64,000 nt of DNA from Luteolibacter luteus (GTDB taxonomy: Bacteria; Verrucomicrobiota; Verrucomicrobiia; Verrucomicrobiales; Akkermansiaceae), in NCBI RefSeq assembly GCF_012913485.1, contig NZ_CP051774.1, positions 5,394,001-5,458,000 of the forward strand. Direction: 5' to 3'. This document shows positions 35,520 through 43,746 of the stretch, piece by piece; the first letter of the stretch is position 1, and every line of letters begins with the position of its first letter. A model generated the notes under the pieces. The model saw only the letters and a program-made list of their open reading frames with translations, had not been told where the DNA came from and did not search any database. The position numbers and the translations under genes were made by a program.

Positions 35520-36146
35520 GTGTCCGCCCCGGCGATTGAGGATCTGCGCAGGCAACTGAGGGAGAAATTCCCTCAGGCCCATGCGGTTTCGCTGATCAAG
35601 CAGGAGGAAAAAGCGGATGAAGGCCAGCCCTTTGATCCCGCGTTTTTCCCGCCGGGTGCGATCTCGGAAGTGATCGGCTCCGGCGTGAACATGCTGGTGG
35701 CCGGCCTGTTGGGAGAGCCGGAAGAGATCGCCGCGCTTCCCGATTTCGTGTTGGTGGATGGTGGCGATTGCTTCGATCCCGCCTCCTTCACGCAGGAAGC
35801 ATGCTCGCGCTTGGTCTGGGTGCGCTGTTCCTCCGCGCTGGAGATGCTGAAGGCCACCGACCTGCTGGTGAGGGATGCAAATATCCCCTTCGTGCTGCTT
35901 GATACCTGCGGTATCGGAAGGCGGGAGCTGAGCGGCATCCCGGCCTCTGCGTGGTGGCGGCTGAAGCTGGCTGCGGAGGCTTCGAGCTGCCGCCTGGTGG
36001 TGATGTCTCCCTCCGCGCAGGTGCCCTGTGCGTCCGTGCGTGTCTCGCTGAATGCGAAGCTGGCCCTTGAGGACTTTGAAGTGCCGCGCCGCGAGCTGAT
36101 CTCGCGCTTGCGGGTAGTGCCGGAACGGATGCGTCGCGCGACTTGA
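35520..36146 (+). CDS. imuA: ImuA-type RecA-like protein of the SOS mutagenesis cassette
   Basis: 208 residues from GTG 35520, about 28 bases after the LexA box. The protein resembles ImuA/SulA-like RecA-fold proteins: an N-terminal helix (DLRRQLREKFPQA), FFPPGAISEVIGSGVN where RecA relatives have the entry to the P-loop, and central strands VLVDGG and FVLLDTCG. A canonical Walker A is not present, as is usual for many ImuA proteins. ImuA recruits RecA and supports the ImuB-DnaE2 mutasome. The stop codon is six bases from the imuB ATG. Confidence 0.82.
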   Translation: MSAPAIEDLRRQLREKFPQAHAVSLIKQEEKADEGQPFDPAFFPPGAISEVIGSGVNMLVAGLLGEPEEIAALPDFVLVDGGDCFDPASFTQEACSRLVWVRCSSALEMLKATDLLVRDANIPFVLLDTCGIGRRELSGIPASAWWRLKLAAEASSCRLVVMSPSAQVPCASVRVSLNAKLALEDFEVPRRELISRLRVVPERMRRAT

Positions 36147-36151
36147 GGATC

Positions 36152-37630
36152 ATGTTTGCTGCTCTCCATGTGCCGGACCTCACGGTGGCTGCCGCGTTGA
36201 AAGCCTTTCCCGAAGGACGGGGGATGCCTTGTGCCGTGCTGCAAATCGATCCGGAGGCAATGGCCGAGAAAGTGAAGCTGCCCCTGCAGGCGGTGAACGA
36301 ACTCGCGCGCAGCACCGGGATTGCTTCCGGTTGGCCGCTGAACCGCGCCCTCGTGCGTTGCCCGGATCTCAAGGTGCTGTCGCCCGATCCCGCTGGCGAG
36401 GCGGAGTTGATGCGGGACTTGATCGCGCTGGCGGAAAGCCTCACGCCGGATCTGGAGATCGCGGGGCGAGACACCCTGATCCTCGATCTTTCGCGGACGA
36501 CTTCAAGGCATGCGGCCCGTCTTGCGAGCTTGGAGCTGCCGGGCGCGTGCTTGCTTTACTCCAAGGCGCCGACACCCGACCTCGCACGTCTGGCGGTGCG
36601 CCATGCTTCTTGCCACGGTCTCCAGATAAGCCCGAAGGATATTGCGGTCTTGCCCTTCTCCCTGCTGGGCCATTTGCCGGAGGGCGAGGGCTTCCTGCCG
36701 CTCTTGAAGGATTGGGGCATCCGATCCTTGGGTGATTTCATGAAGTTGCCGCGGCAGGCCTTGGCCGAGCGTCTGGGACCTAGGGCAGGGGCGTGGCATG
36801 ATCTGCTGCATGCGAAGTCCTGCCGCTTGCTGAGGTTGCATCGTCCTCCGGAAAGCATGGAGCAGACAATGGACTTCGAGGAGGCGCTTCGTTCCACCGA
36901 GCCGCTGCTCTTTTCCTTCAAGCGCTTGCTGCACTCGCTCTCCGCGCGCTTGGCCGCGCGTCATGTGGCGGTAAAGACGCTGCGGATCATTTTCCATCTG
37001 GATGGCGGGGCCTGTCTGCTGCGGGAGATCCGTCTGCCGGAGCCGCGGGTGGAGGAAGAGGAACTGCTCAGGCCGATCAGCGTGCTGCTGGATTCCTTGA
37101 AGACGGGGAAGGGGATCACGGGCATCACGCTGGATGTGGAGATCACGCTGCCCACCGCGGCGCAGAAGGATTGGTTCATCCGCCAGCTTCCCCGGCCGGA
37201 ACGCTGGACGGATACTCTGGCACAGCTCGAAGGGCTGTTAGGCCCCGGCAAGATGGGCATCCCGCTACCTCCTGAAAGCCATCGGCCGGATGATTTCAAG
37301 CTCCGCTCTGCCGATGGCAGCCCGGCTCCCGACCCCGGTCGTTTTCAGCCCTCGTGTTCCTTGCCCCTGAGGCGTTTCCGCCCGGCGTATCAGGTGAACG
37401 TGGCTTCCGATGCTGAGGCACGGCCGCCGCGTCCTTACGCGCTGCTCACGGGACCCTATCGCGGGGAAATCCTTGAAGCACGAGGCCCCTTCCGGCAATC
37501 CGGGCACTGGTGGGATCCTCAGGCGGAGTGGCGTCGCCTGGAGTGGGATGTTCTTTTGGCGAACCAGCATTTGCTTCGCCTCGCGTTCCAGCCTCCGGAC
37601 CAATGGTTGATCGATGGGCTTTACCAGTGA
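36152..37630 (+). CDS. imuB: ImuB, Y-family polymerase-like mutasome subunit
   Basis: 492 residues from ATG 36152; a TTG at 36143 would overlap the imuA stop. The opening FAALHVPDLTVAAALKAFPE replaces the acidic first catalytic motif of Y-family polymerases, in line with ImuB being catalytically inactive. The helix-hairpin-helix region (IRSLGDFMKLPRQALAERLG, about residues 190-210), little-finger region and a C-terminal tail ending WDVLLANQHLLRLAF follow. ImuB links DnaE2 to the sliding clamp; I did not identify the clamp motif with certainty. It is the second gene of the cassette; dnaE2 follows after a 147-base spacer that carries a palindromic repeat. Confidence 0.85.
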   Translation: MFAALHVPDLTVAAALKAFPEGRGMPCAVLQIDPEAMAEKVKLPLQAVNELARSTGIASGWPLNRALVRCPDLKVLSPDPAGEAELMRDLIALAESLTPDLEIAGRDTLILDLSRTTSRHAARLASLELPGACLLYSKAPTPDLARLAVRHASCHGLQISPKDIAVLPFSLLGHLPEGEGFLPLLKDWGIRSLGDFMKLPRQALAERLGPRAGAWHDLLHAKSCRLLRLHRPPESMEQTMDFEEALRSTEPLLFSFKRLLHSLSARLAARHVAVKTLRIIFHLDGGACLLREIRLPEPRVEEEELLRPISVLLDSLKTGKGITGITLDVEITLPTAAQKDWFIRQLPRPERWTDTLAQLEGLLGPGKMGIPLPPESHRPDDFKLRSADGSPAPDPGRFQPSCSLPLRRFRPAYQVNVASDAEARPPRPYALLTGPYRGEILEARGPFRQSGHWWDPQAEWRRLEWDVLLANQHLLRLAFQPPDQWLIDGLYQ

Positions 37631-37636
37631 AGGGAT

Positions 37637-37740
37637 GAAAACCACGGAATACGCGGAATACACGGAACGGAAGAAGGGCTTGCTCATGACAACCTGCCCT
37701 TTCCCTGCTTCCGTGTGTTCCGGGTATTCCGTGGGTTCTC
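37637..37740. repeat. Imperfect palindromic repeat element between imuB and dnaE2
   Basis: The left arm (37637-37679) contains ACCACGGAATACGCGGAA and TACACGGAAC; the right arm (37696-37740) is the near-complement, GCTTCCGTGTGTTCCG and GTATTCCGTGGGTT. The arms of about 43-45 bases align with few mismatches around a loop of about 16 bases. Within each arm the unit A-C-x-CGGAA repeats about every 9 bases. Such ACACGGAA-type interspersed palindromes are common in environmental genomes and behave like miniature, non-coding mobile repeats. The transcript could form a long hairpin within the SOS operon. Confidence 0.8.
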
Positions 37741-37777
37741 TTCTTCCTTGCGAAGGTGTCCCGCGGTTCTTATCTGC

Positions 37778-40700
37778 ATGAAAGCCGCGCCTCCATTCGC
37801 GGAATTTCACGCGCGCTCCGCTTTCTCATTCCTTCGCGGCGCGAGCGATCCGGAGATCATGATGGAACGCGCCGCGGACATCGGTCTGCAGACCATCGCC
37901 ATCACCGATCATGCCGGTTTCTACGGTTCCGCCCGGGCGTATCATGAGGCGACGAAACGCGGCCTCCGCGCGATTACCGGGGCGACCTTGGATATCGATG
38001 GCGCCCAGGTGCCGGTGATTTGTGCGACGCGGAAGGGTTATCGCATCCTGTCCCGTCATCTCACGAACGGGCACCTGAAGGAAATTGTCCGCTGCTATGA
38101 AATGAACGGCGGCGATCTCATGGCCCTCACCGGGGATCGCGAAGGACCGGTGATCCGGCATCTGCTCCGGGATGATCGGGAGGCAGCGATTCAGGCAGCG
38201 CGCGGGCTGATCCAGATGTTCGGCCATGGAAACGTATATGTGGAGATCCATCGCCACGGCCTGCGGGACGATGCGAAGTTGAACCGCTATCTCATCGACC
38301 TTGCCCGCCAGTTGCGCCTGCCCTTGCTGGCAAGCAATGCGCCCATTTACGCCACGCGCGAGGATCGCTTGCTGGCGGATGCCTTCACGTGCCTGCGCCA
38401 TAAGACTGCGCTCGATGCGGCGGGCCTGCTGCTGGAGCCGAATGGCGAGCGTTACCTGAAGTCACCGCAGCAGATGGCGAAGCTCTTTTCGGATTTGCCG
38501 GAAGCTTTGTCCAATACCCGGGAGCTTTCCGAGCGCATCGGGTTTACCTTGGAGAAGCTGGGTTATGACTTTCCGTCTTTTCAGGATGAGAACGGGCGCT
38601 TCATGTCCTTGGATGAAGAGACCGAATATCTGAAGGCGAAATGCTTGAAAGGCGTGGAGTGGCGCTATGGAAAGCTCACCAAGGAAGTGGCCGAGAAGCT
38701 GGATATGGAGCTTGCCTTGATCGGCAAGCTCGGGCTTTCCGGATACTTCCTGATCGTGCAGGACATCGTGAACTACGCCCGTGAGGAAAAGATCCTCTGC
38801 CAAGGGCGGGGTTCTGCCGCGAACTCGGTCGTCTGCTTCGTGCTCGGCATTACCAACGTGGATGCGGTGAAGCAGAAGCTCGTCTTCGAGCGCTTTCTTT
38901 CCGATGGCCCCAGCAAGAACGAATACAAGTCTTGGCCGGACATAGACATCGACTTCCCCTCCGGCGACCAGCGCGAGAAAGTCATCCAATACGTCTTCAA
39001 AAAATACGGTGCGCGTGGTGCTGCGATGACCGCGAATGTCATCACCTATCAGCCGCGCTCCGCTTTCCGTGAGATGTCGAAGGTGCTCGGCTTTCCTCCA
39101 TCCGTAGCAGATCGCTTTTCCACCCTCGGCGGGACGCCTTCCCAAGATAGCCGCTTCGAGGAGAAGAAGGAGGGAGAGGAGAAAAAAACGTCTGAGCAGC
39201 TCGAAGCCGAAATGCATGAGGCCTTTGAAGAAAGGATGGCCAGCCTCTTGCCGCCTTCGCATCCGCGCTTGGCAGCCTTGGAGAAGCTCTACCACGCCGT
39301 GCTCGGCCTGCCGCGTCATCTGGGGCAACATTCGGGTGGGATTGTAATCTGTAACCAAGGCCTTGATGAAGTGGTACCGATCCAGAATGCCAGCATGCCC
39401 GGTCGCACGATTGTCCAGTGGGACAAGGATGACTGCGAGGATCTGGGGATCGTGAAGATCGACCTGCTGGGCCTCGGCATGCTTGCGGCGATGGAGAACA
39501 TGATCGAGGTGCGGAGGCGCAAGGATCCGGGATTCGAGCTCGCGAGCATCGATCTCGATGACAGGGCGGTCTATGACCTGATGCAGAGGTCGGACACAAT
39601 TGGTACTTTCCAGGTAGAGTCGCGTGCGCAGATGGCGACCTTGTCGATTCTACTGCCTGATCATTTCTACGAAGTGGCCATTCAAGTAGCCATCGTGCGT
39701 CCGGGGCCGATCGTGGGCGGTTTGTTGAATCCTTACCTGAGACGACGAAAGGGCTTGGACAAGCCGGATTGGATTCATCCTTCGTTCGAGAAAACTCTTG
39801 AGCGCACGCTGGGCGTTCCTCTTTTCCAAGAGCAGGTGCTCGAAATGGCAAAGATCATTGCGGATTTCACCGGCAACGAGGCTGCGCAGTTGCGACGGGC
39901 GATGTCCTTCAATCGTTCGCACAAGCGGATGCAGGAAGTTACTGCCGAACTTCGCCGTCGTATGGCCGAACGCGGGGTGGATGAAGAAGTTCAGGTGAAG
40001 GTGATCGACGCGATTGGTAATTTCTCGCTCTACGGTTTCCCGGAAAGCCACGCTTTGTCCTTTGCCTCGATTGCCTACTGGTCCTGCTGGTTCAAGGTGC
40101 ATGAACCGGCGGCCTTTTACGCCGGCCTGCTCAACAATCAGCCGATGGGCTTCTACTCGGCTCACTCCTTGATCCAAGATGCGAAGCGCCATGGAGTGCA
40201 GGTGCTGCCCGCCTCATGCGTGCATAGCAAAGTGGTGACCGAGGTGACCGGTGATAAAGTCGTCCGTCTCGGGCTGCATCGCTTGAAAGGCGTTTCGCAG
40301 GAAACTCAGGAAAGAATCTTTCGGGAACGGGAAAAAGAGCCCTTTGAATCCTTGGGAGACTTTATCCATCGCGTCTCTCCGAACGTAAAGGAGCGTCGAG
40401 TCCTCGCGAAGTCGGGAGCCTTGAACGACCTGCCGGAAGTCGGCCATCGGCGTCAGGCGATGTGGCAGGTGGAGCTGCCGCTTTATGGTGACCTCCTCGA
40501 TGCGAATACCCGGTTGATGGAAGAGGTGCTTCCGGCGATGTCGATCCATGAACGCCTCGCCTCCGACATTGCCGTGCAAGGCGCTTCGACGGGACCGCAT
40601 CCGATGAAGCTATGGCGCCAACGCACCGATGTCCCCAAGGTGGTGACTGCGGCCGGACTCCAGCAATTGCCCCATGGCGTGCCGGTGAGGGTGGGGGGCT

Positions 40701-40963
40701 TGGTGATCTGCCGTCAGCGTCCCGGCACCGCGAAAGGGCATTGCTTCATCTCCCTCGAGGATGAGACGGGAATCTCGAATCTCTTCGTGAAGAAAGAGAA
40801 CTTCCATCGTCTCAAGCTGGTCATCGTCAGCGAACCCTTCCTGATGGCGGAAGGGCGGGTGCAGATCTCCGAAGGCGGGCAGCGAACGGTATTCGTCAGC
40901 GAGGTGTTTCCTTTGCCTGGCTCAGAACCCGTTCATGCCTCGGAGTCGCACGACTTTCATTAG
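37778..40963 (+). CDS. dnaE2: Error-prone DNA polymerase DnaE2
   Basis: 1061 residues from ATG 37778; earlier in-frame starts fall in the repeat element. The N-terminal PHP domain (1-270) starts FAEFHARSAFSFLRGASDPE with TDHAGFYGS. The polymerase catalytic aspartates are in SWPDIDIDFPSGD (Asp388, 390, 392), preceded by the palm motif CQGRGSAANSVVCFVLGIT. A helix-hairpin-helix region and a C-terminal OB domain (VGGLVICRQRPGTAKGHCFISLEDETG) complete it. The length matches DnaE2 rather than replicative DnaE, and the imuA-imuB context confirms it. It performs translesion synthesis after SOS induction. Confidence 0.95.
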   Translation: MKAAPPFAEFHARSAFSFLRGASDPEIMMERAADIGLQTIAITDHAGFYGSARAYHEATKRGLRAITGATLDIDGAQVPVICATRKGYRILSRHLTNGHLKEIVRCYEMNGGDLMALTGDREGPVIRHLLRDDREAAIQAARGLIQMFGHGNVYVEIHRHGLRDDAKLNRYLIDLARQLRLPLLASNAPIYATREDRLLADAFTCLRHKTALDAAGLLLEPNGERYLKSPQQMAKLFSDLPEALSNTRELSERIGFTLEKLGYDFPSFQDENGRFMSLDEETEYLKAKCLKGVEWRYGKLTKEVAEKLDMELALIGKLGLSGYFLIVQDIVNYAREEKILCQGRGSAANSVVCFVLGITNVDAVKQKLVFERFLSDGPSKNEYKSWPDIDIDFPSGDQREKVIQYVFKKYGARGAAMTANVITYQPRSAFREMSKVLGFPPSVADRFSTLGGTPSQDSRFEEKKEGEEKKTSEQLEAEMHEAFEERMASLLPPSHPRLAALEKLYHAVLGLPRHLGQHSGGIVICNQGLDEVVPIQNASMPGRTIVQWDKDDCEDLGIVKIDLLGLGMLAAMENMIEVRRRKDPGFELASIDLDDRAVYDLMQRSDTIGTFQVESRAQMATLSILLPDHFYEVAIQVAIVRPGPIVGGLLNPYLRRRKGLDKPDWIHPSFEKTLERTLGVPLFQEQVLEMAKIIADFTGNEAAQLRRAMSFNRSHKRMQEVTAELRRRMAERGVDEEVQVKVIDAIGNFSLYGFPESHALSFASIAYWSCWFKVHEPAAFYAGLLNNQPMGFYSAHSLIQDAKRHGVQVLPASCVHSKVVTEVTGDKVVRLGLHRLKGVSQETQERIFREREKEPFESLGDFIHRVSPNVKERRVLAKSGALNDLPEVGHRRQAMWQVELPLYGDLLDANTRLMEEVLPAMSIHERLASDIAVQGASTGPHPMKLWRQRTDVPKVVTAAGLQQLPHGVPVRVGGLVICRQRPGTAKGHCFISLEDETGISNLFVKKENFHRLKLVIVSEPFLMAEGRVQISEGGQRTVFVSEVFPLPGSEPVHASESHDFH

Positions 40964-40997
40964 GTCGTGGTTTCTCAAATGACCGGGGCCATGTGCC

Positions 40998-42365
40998 CTA
41001 CTTCGCTCCCGCCAGCTTCGGGTCATCCAGATCCAACCGGTAAAGGATCTGGTTGTAATTGTACCGCGCCGTTGGCACCGGACGGTCCGCGAACTCTGCC
41101 GTATAGGTCCCCTCGAACACGATAAAGGGAGCCCCTTCCGGAGTGAGTTCCGCGTGGATCTTCGGGTTGTAGAAAGTATAGTTGTCGTGCGTCAGCACCT
41201 TTACCGCTTTGCCCCAAGGCCCCATCGGCGAATCCGCCTCGGCATACCAGATCTCGCCGAAGGTGGATGGCTTGCCATATTGTTGCGTGAAGATCGCCAC
41301 CCAGCGCTTGCGGAAAGGGCTCCACACGACCGATCCACGATGCGGCTTCACCTCTGAACCATCCTCCGCGGAACGCGGAGCGGCGGCTTCTTCGATCTTC
41401 TCCCAAGTCTTCGGATCGCTCCATGATTCATAGGTGGCCTCGCAACGCGCTTCCGGGAAGGGATCCCCGAAAAGCAGCCACTTCTTCCCGGCGGGATCAC
41501 TCCAAGCGAATGGATGTCCGCGCAGCAGCAGCGGTTTCTTGCCGTCTCCGTCTTTCCAGATGGCCTGAACCTTTTCAAAGGACTGCGCCTTCTCATCCCA
41601 CCGGCACAGCCCCACCTCATACTCATCGAGGTGGCCCTTGATCTTCGAATAAAGCGCCACCAACTGGGGCTTGCCCTCCTTGTCCGGCACGCTTGCCATT
41701 CCACCAAGCCACGTCGGGCCATCGCCTGGCATCTTTGCCACGCCGCGCGGCTTGCCCTTGTCATCGCGAAAATGCGTGTAGGGCATCGCGATCGGCGGTT
41801 CGAATTTCTTCAGCGGTTGCAAGTCGGTGAGCGCGGCCGTCGAATCGAAGACCCCGAGGGGATAACCGGGCATGGTCGTATCGCCCCAGAGCCAGAAGAG
41901 CTTCGAGCCGTGCTTCGCCATCAATACCGAATCGCAGCCGAAGACCCCGCTTTCCGGAAGCGGTGCCTTGATCCCGAGCTTCCCGCTTTCCGCGAACATC
42001 CCGGCACCGGTCAAGCGGCCCAAGCGCTTAGCGACGTTCTTCCGCTCCACTTCGATCCGTAGCTTTCCACCCGCCTTGGGAGTCACACGCACGCCTTGGA
42101 AGCCGAAGCCGTCCTTCGCCACTTCATAACCGTGGCCCTTCACATGGAACCACACCTCACGGTCTAACAGGTCGGAGTCTTCCAGCGCGATCAGTCCCGC
42201 GTTGTCACTCACATAGCGCGCCTCATGTGTGGTCTTCAGCTCGACCAAAGGCACCGGCCAGCCGTTCTCCTTGTCCACGATCTCCACGCGGCAGGGTTCA
42301 ACGGCAGAAGCCGCCCCTGCGAACAGGAGCCAGGGAAGGAGTTTGATATGGCGAACGGCGCTCAT
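40998..42365 (-). CDS. Secreted beta-propeller-like protein (DUF4185-type)
   Basis: 455 residues from ATG 42365, chosen because the signal peptide SAVRHIKLLPWLLFAGAASAVE follows directly; a longer form starts at 42416. Residues 20-115 form a small beta domain (VEIVDKENGWPVPLVELKTT) that resembles a carboxypeptidase-regulatory-like fold. Residues 120-455 show the repeated W-x-G-D / F-G-D-P strand pattern of five-bladed propellers: LFWLWGDTTMPGYPLGVFDST and WLLFGDPFPE. This is like DUF4185 or glycoside-hydrolase-43-like proteins that act on or bind polysaccharides. Catalytic acids cannot be assigned. The gene ends 34 bases from dnaE2, convergently. Confidence 0.6.
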   Translation of the reverse strand: MSAVRHIKLLPWLLFAGAASAVEPCRVEIVDKENGWPVPLVELKTTHEARYVSDNAGLIALEDSDLLDREVWFHVKGHGYEVAKDGFGFQGVRVTPKAGGKLRIEVERKNVAKRLGRLTGAGMFAESGKLGIKAPLPESGVFGCDSVLMAKHGSKLFWLWGDTTMPGYPLGVFDSTAALTDLQPLKKFEPPIAMPYTHFRDDKGKPRGVAKMPGDGPTWLGGMASVPDKEGKPQLVALYSKIKGHLDEYEVGLCRWDEKAQSFEKVQAIWKDGDGKKPLLLRGHPFAWSDPAGKKWLLFGDPFPEARCEATYESWSDPKTWEKIEEAAAPRSAEDGSEVKPHRGSVVWSPFRKRWVAIFTQQYGKPSTFGEIWYAEADSPMGPWGKAVKVLTHDNYTFYNPKIHAELTPEGAPFIVFEGTYTAEFADRPVPTARYNYNQILYRLDLDDPKLAGAK

Positions 42366-42434
42366 CGGGTTGTCCCTAAACGCAAGGGGCACCCGCGAGG
42401 CTATCAGCCATGACAAAGGAATTCCACCGATGTC

Positions 42435-43514
42435 TCAATCGCGCACGCAGCGGAAGCCGGTGTGATTGGTCGGGGACTCGCTATCCTGCGAGTGCCGCGC
42501 CGCCGGGCGGTAGCGCATGCAGTAGGACACGTGGCAGAGGAAAGAGCCGCCCTTCGTCACGCGGTGGACCTTGCCGTCATTCTTCTGGCCGGTGTCTCGG
42601 TTTACCCATTGCGCGGGGCCTTGGGGATTATCCGGATCGCACTCGGTGAAGTAATTCGGATCGTAGAGATCGTTGCATATTTCCCACACGTTCCCGGCCA
42701 TGTCATAGAGGCCATAGGCATTTGGCGGAAAGGAACGTGCCGGAGCGGCTCCGGTGAAGCCGTCGTCGCCGGTGTTCTTGTTGGGAAACTCGCCTTGCCA
42801 AGTGTTCGCCATCCACTTGTCGCCTGGCTTCAGTTCGTCGCCCCAGCAGTAGATCTTGCCTTCCAGCCCGCCGCGCGCGGCGAATTCCCATTCGGCCTCG
42901 GTTGGCAGGCGCTTGTCCGCCCACTTGGCATAGGCGCTGGCATCCTCATAGGTCACGCAGACCACGGGGTAGTTCTCCTTGCCTTCGATCGAGCTGCCTT
43001 CGCCGGTGGGGTGCTGCCAGTTTGCCTTCGGGTCCCATCGCCACCACTCGATCGAGCGGCCGGGAATATTGGGATTGCCTTCGATGTGGGCATCCTCGCG
43101 GAAAACGATCGAGCCGTTCGCAAAGCCGCCCGGCGGCAAATTGGCGCGGGCTTCTTCGGGGAAATCCTCCGGCTTCACCTCGCGTTGGGCGAAGGTCACG
43201 TAGTTCGTGGCCTTTACGAAGGCGGCGAACTGGGCGTTCGTGACCTCCGTCTCGTCGATCCAGAAAGGCTTCACCGTCACCTTGTGGGAAGGGCCTTCCT
43301 CCGGAAATTCCTTGGGCCCGAATGGTGTCTGGAAGGCACCGTCGTGGCCCATCGTGTAGGAGCCGCCCTTCAACTTCACCATCCCGTCTTGTTTTTCCAA
43401 ACCAGCCTCTTGGGCCGGGGCAGAGGGATTGGCTGCAGCGGCAGGGCTCTGGTCCTTGTCCTTTTCCTTCTGGCACGCAGGCAGCAGGGCGAGGACGACG
43501 AGAAATCGCTTCAT
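42435..43514 (-). CDS. Formylglycine-generating enzyme (SUMF1/EgtB family) lipoprotein
   Basis: 359 residues from ATG 43514 (ATG 43523 adds three residues). The signal ends in LALLPACQ, a lipoprotein lipobox with the modified Cys near residue 14. The body is a full SUMF1 domain (FWIDETEVTNAQFAAF, PTEAEWEFAARGG, YDMAGNVWE). Near the C terminus KGGSFLCHVSYCMRYR carries two cysteines (about 327 and 332) spaced exactly as the active-site pair of true formylglycine-generating enzymes, followed by TGFRC. It would oxidise a sulfatase Cys in C-x-P-x-R to formylglycine. No C-x-P-x-R sulfatase is in this window. Confidence 0.85.
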   Translation of the reverse strand: MKRFLVVLALLPACQKEKDKDQSPAAAANPSAPAQEAGLEKQDGMVKLKGGSYTMGHDGAFQTPFGPKEFPEEGPSHKVTVKPFWIDETEVTNAQFAAFVKATNYVTFAQREVKPEDFPEEARANLPPGGFANGSIVFREDAHIEGNPNIPGRSIEWWRWDPKANWQHPTGEGSSIEGKENYPVVCVTYEDASAYAKWADKRLPTEAEWEFAARGGLEGKIYCWGDELKPGDKWMANTWQGEFPNKNTGDDGFTGAAPARSFPPNAYGLYDMAGNVWEICNDLYDPNYFTECDPDNPQGPAQWVNRDTGQKNDGKVHRVTKGGSFLCHVSYCMRYRPAARHSQDSESPTNHTGFRCVRD

Positions 43515-43550
43515 CGGGCGCATTGGATTGATGGCAAAGTGGCGTGTTCA

Positions 43551-43564
43551 GTGCCCGCGGGCAC
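43551..43564. promoter_or_regulatory. Perfect 14-base palindrome upstream of the MFS gene
   Basis: GTGCCCGCGGGCAC is its own reverse complement and is followed after four bases by six T residues (43569-43574). It lies between the divergent formylglycine-enzyme and MFS genes. It could form a 5-bp hairpin and act as an attenuator, or be an operator; its purpose is not clear. Confidence 0.3.
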
Positions 43565-43746
43565 GAAGTTTTTTCCGAGCCTCCTTTGCAAGGTCAACCG
43601 GGCCAAGGAAACCGCCGGATTCGCCGCCGGTTGCGGTGGAAATCGGTTCAGAGGGTTTGAAGCGGCCCCGACCGGATCCCGCGCAGCCCGACATTGCAAT
43701 CAGGCCAGATCCAGCGAGCATGGCCGGGCCGTTAGGCCGCATTCAC

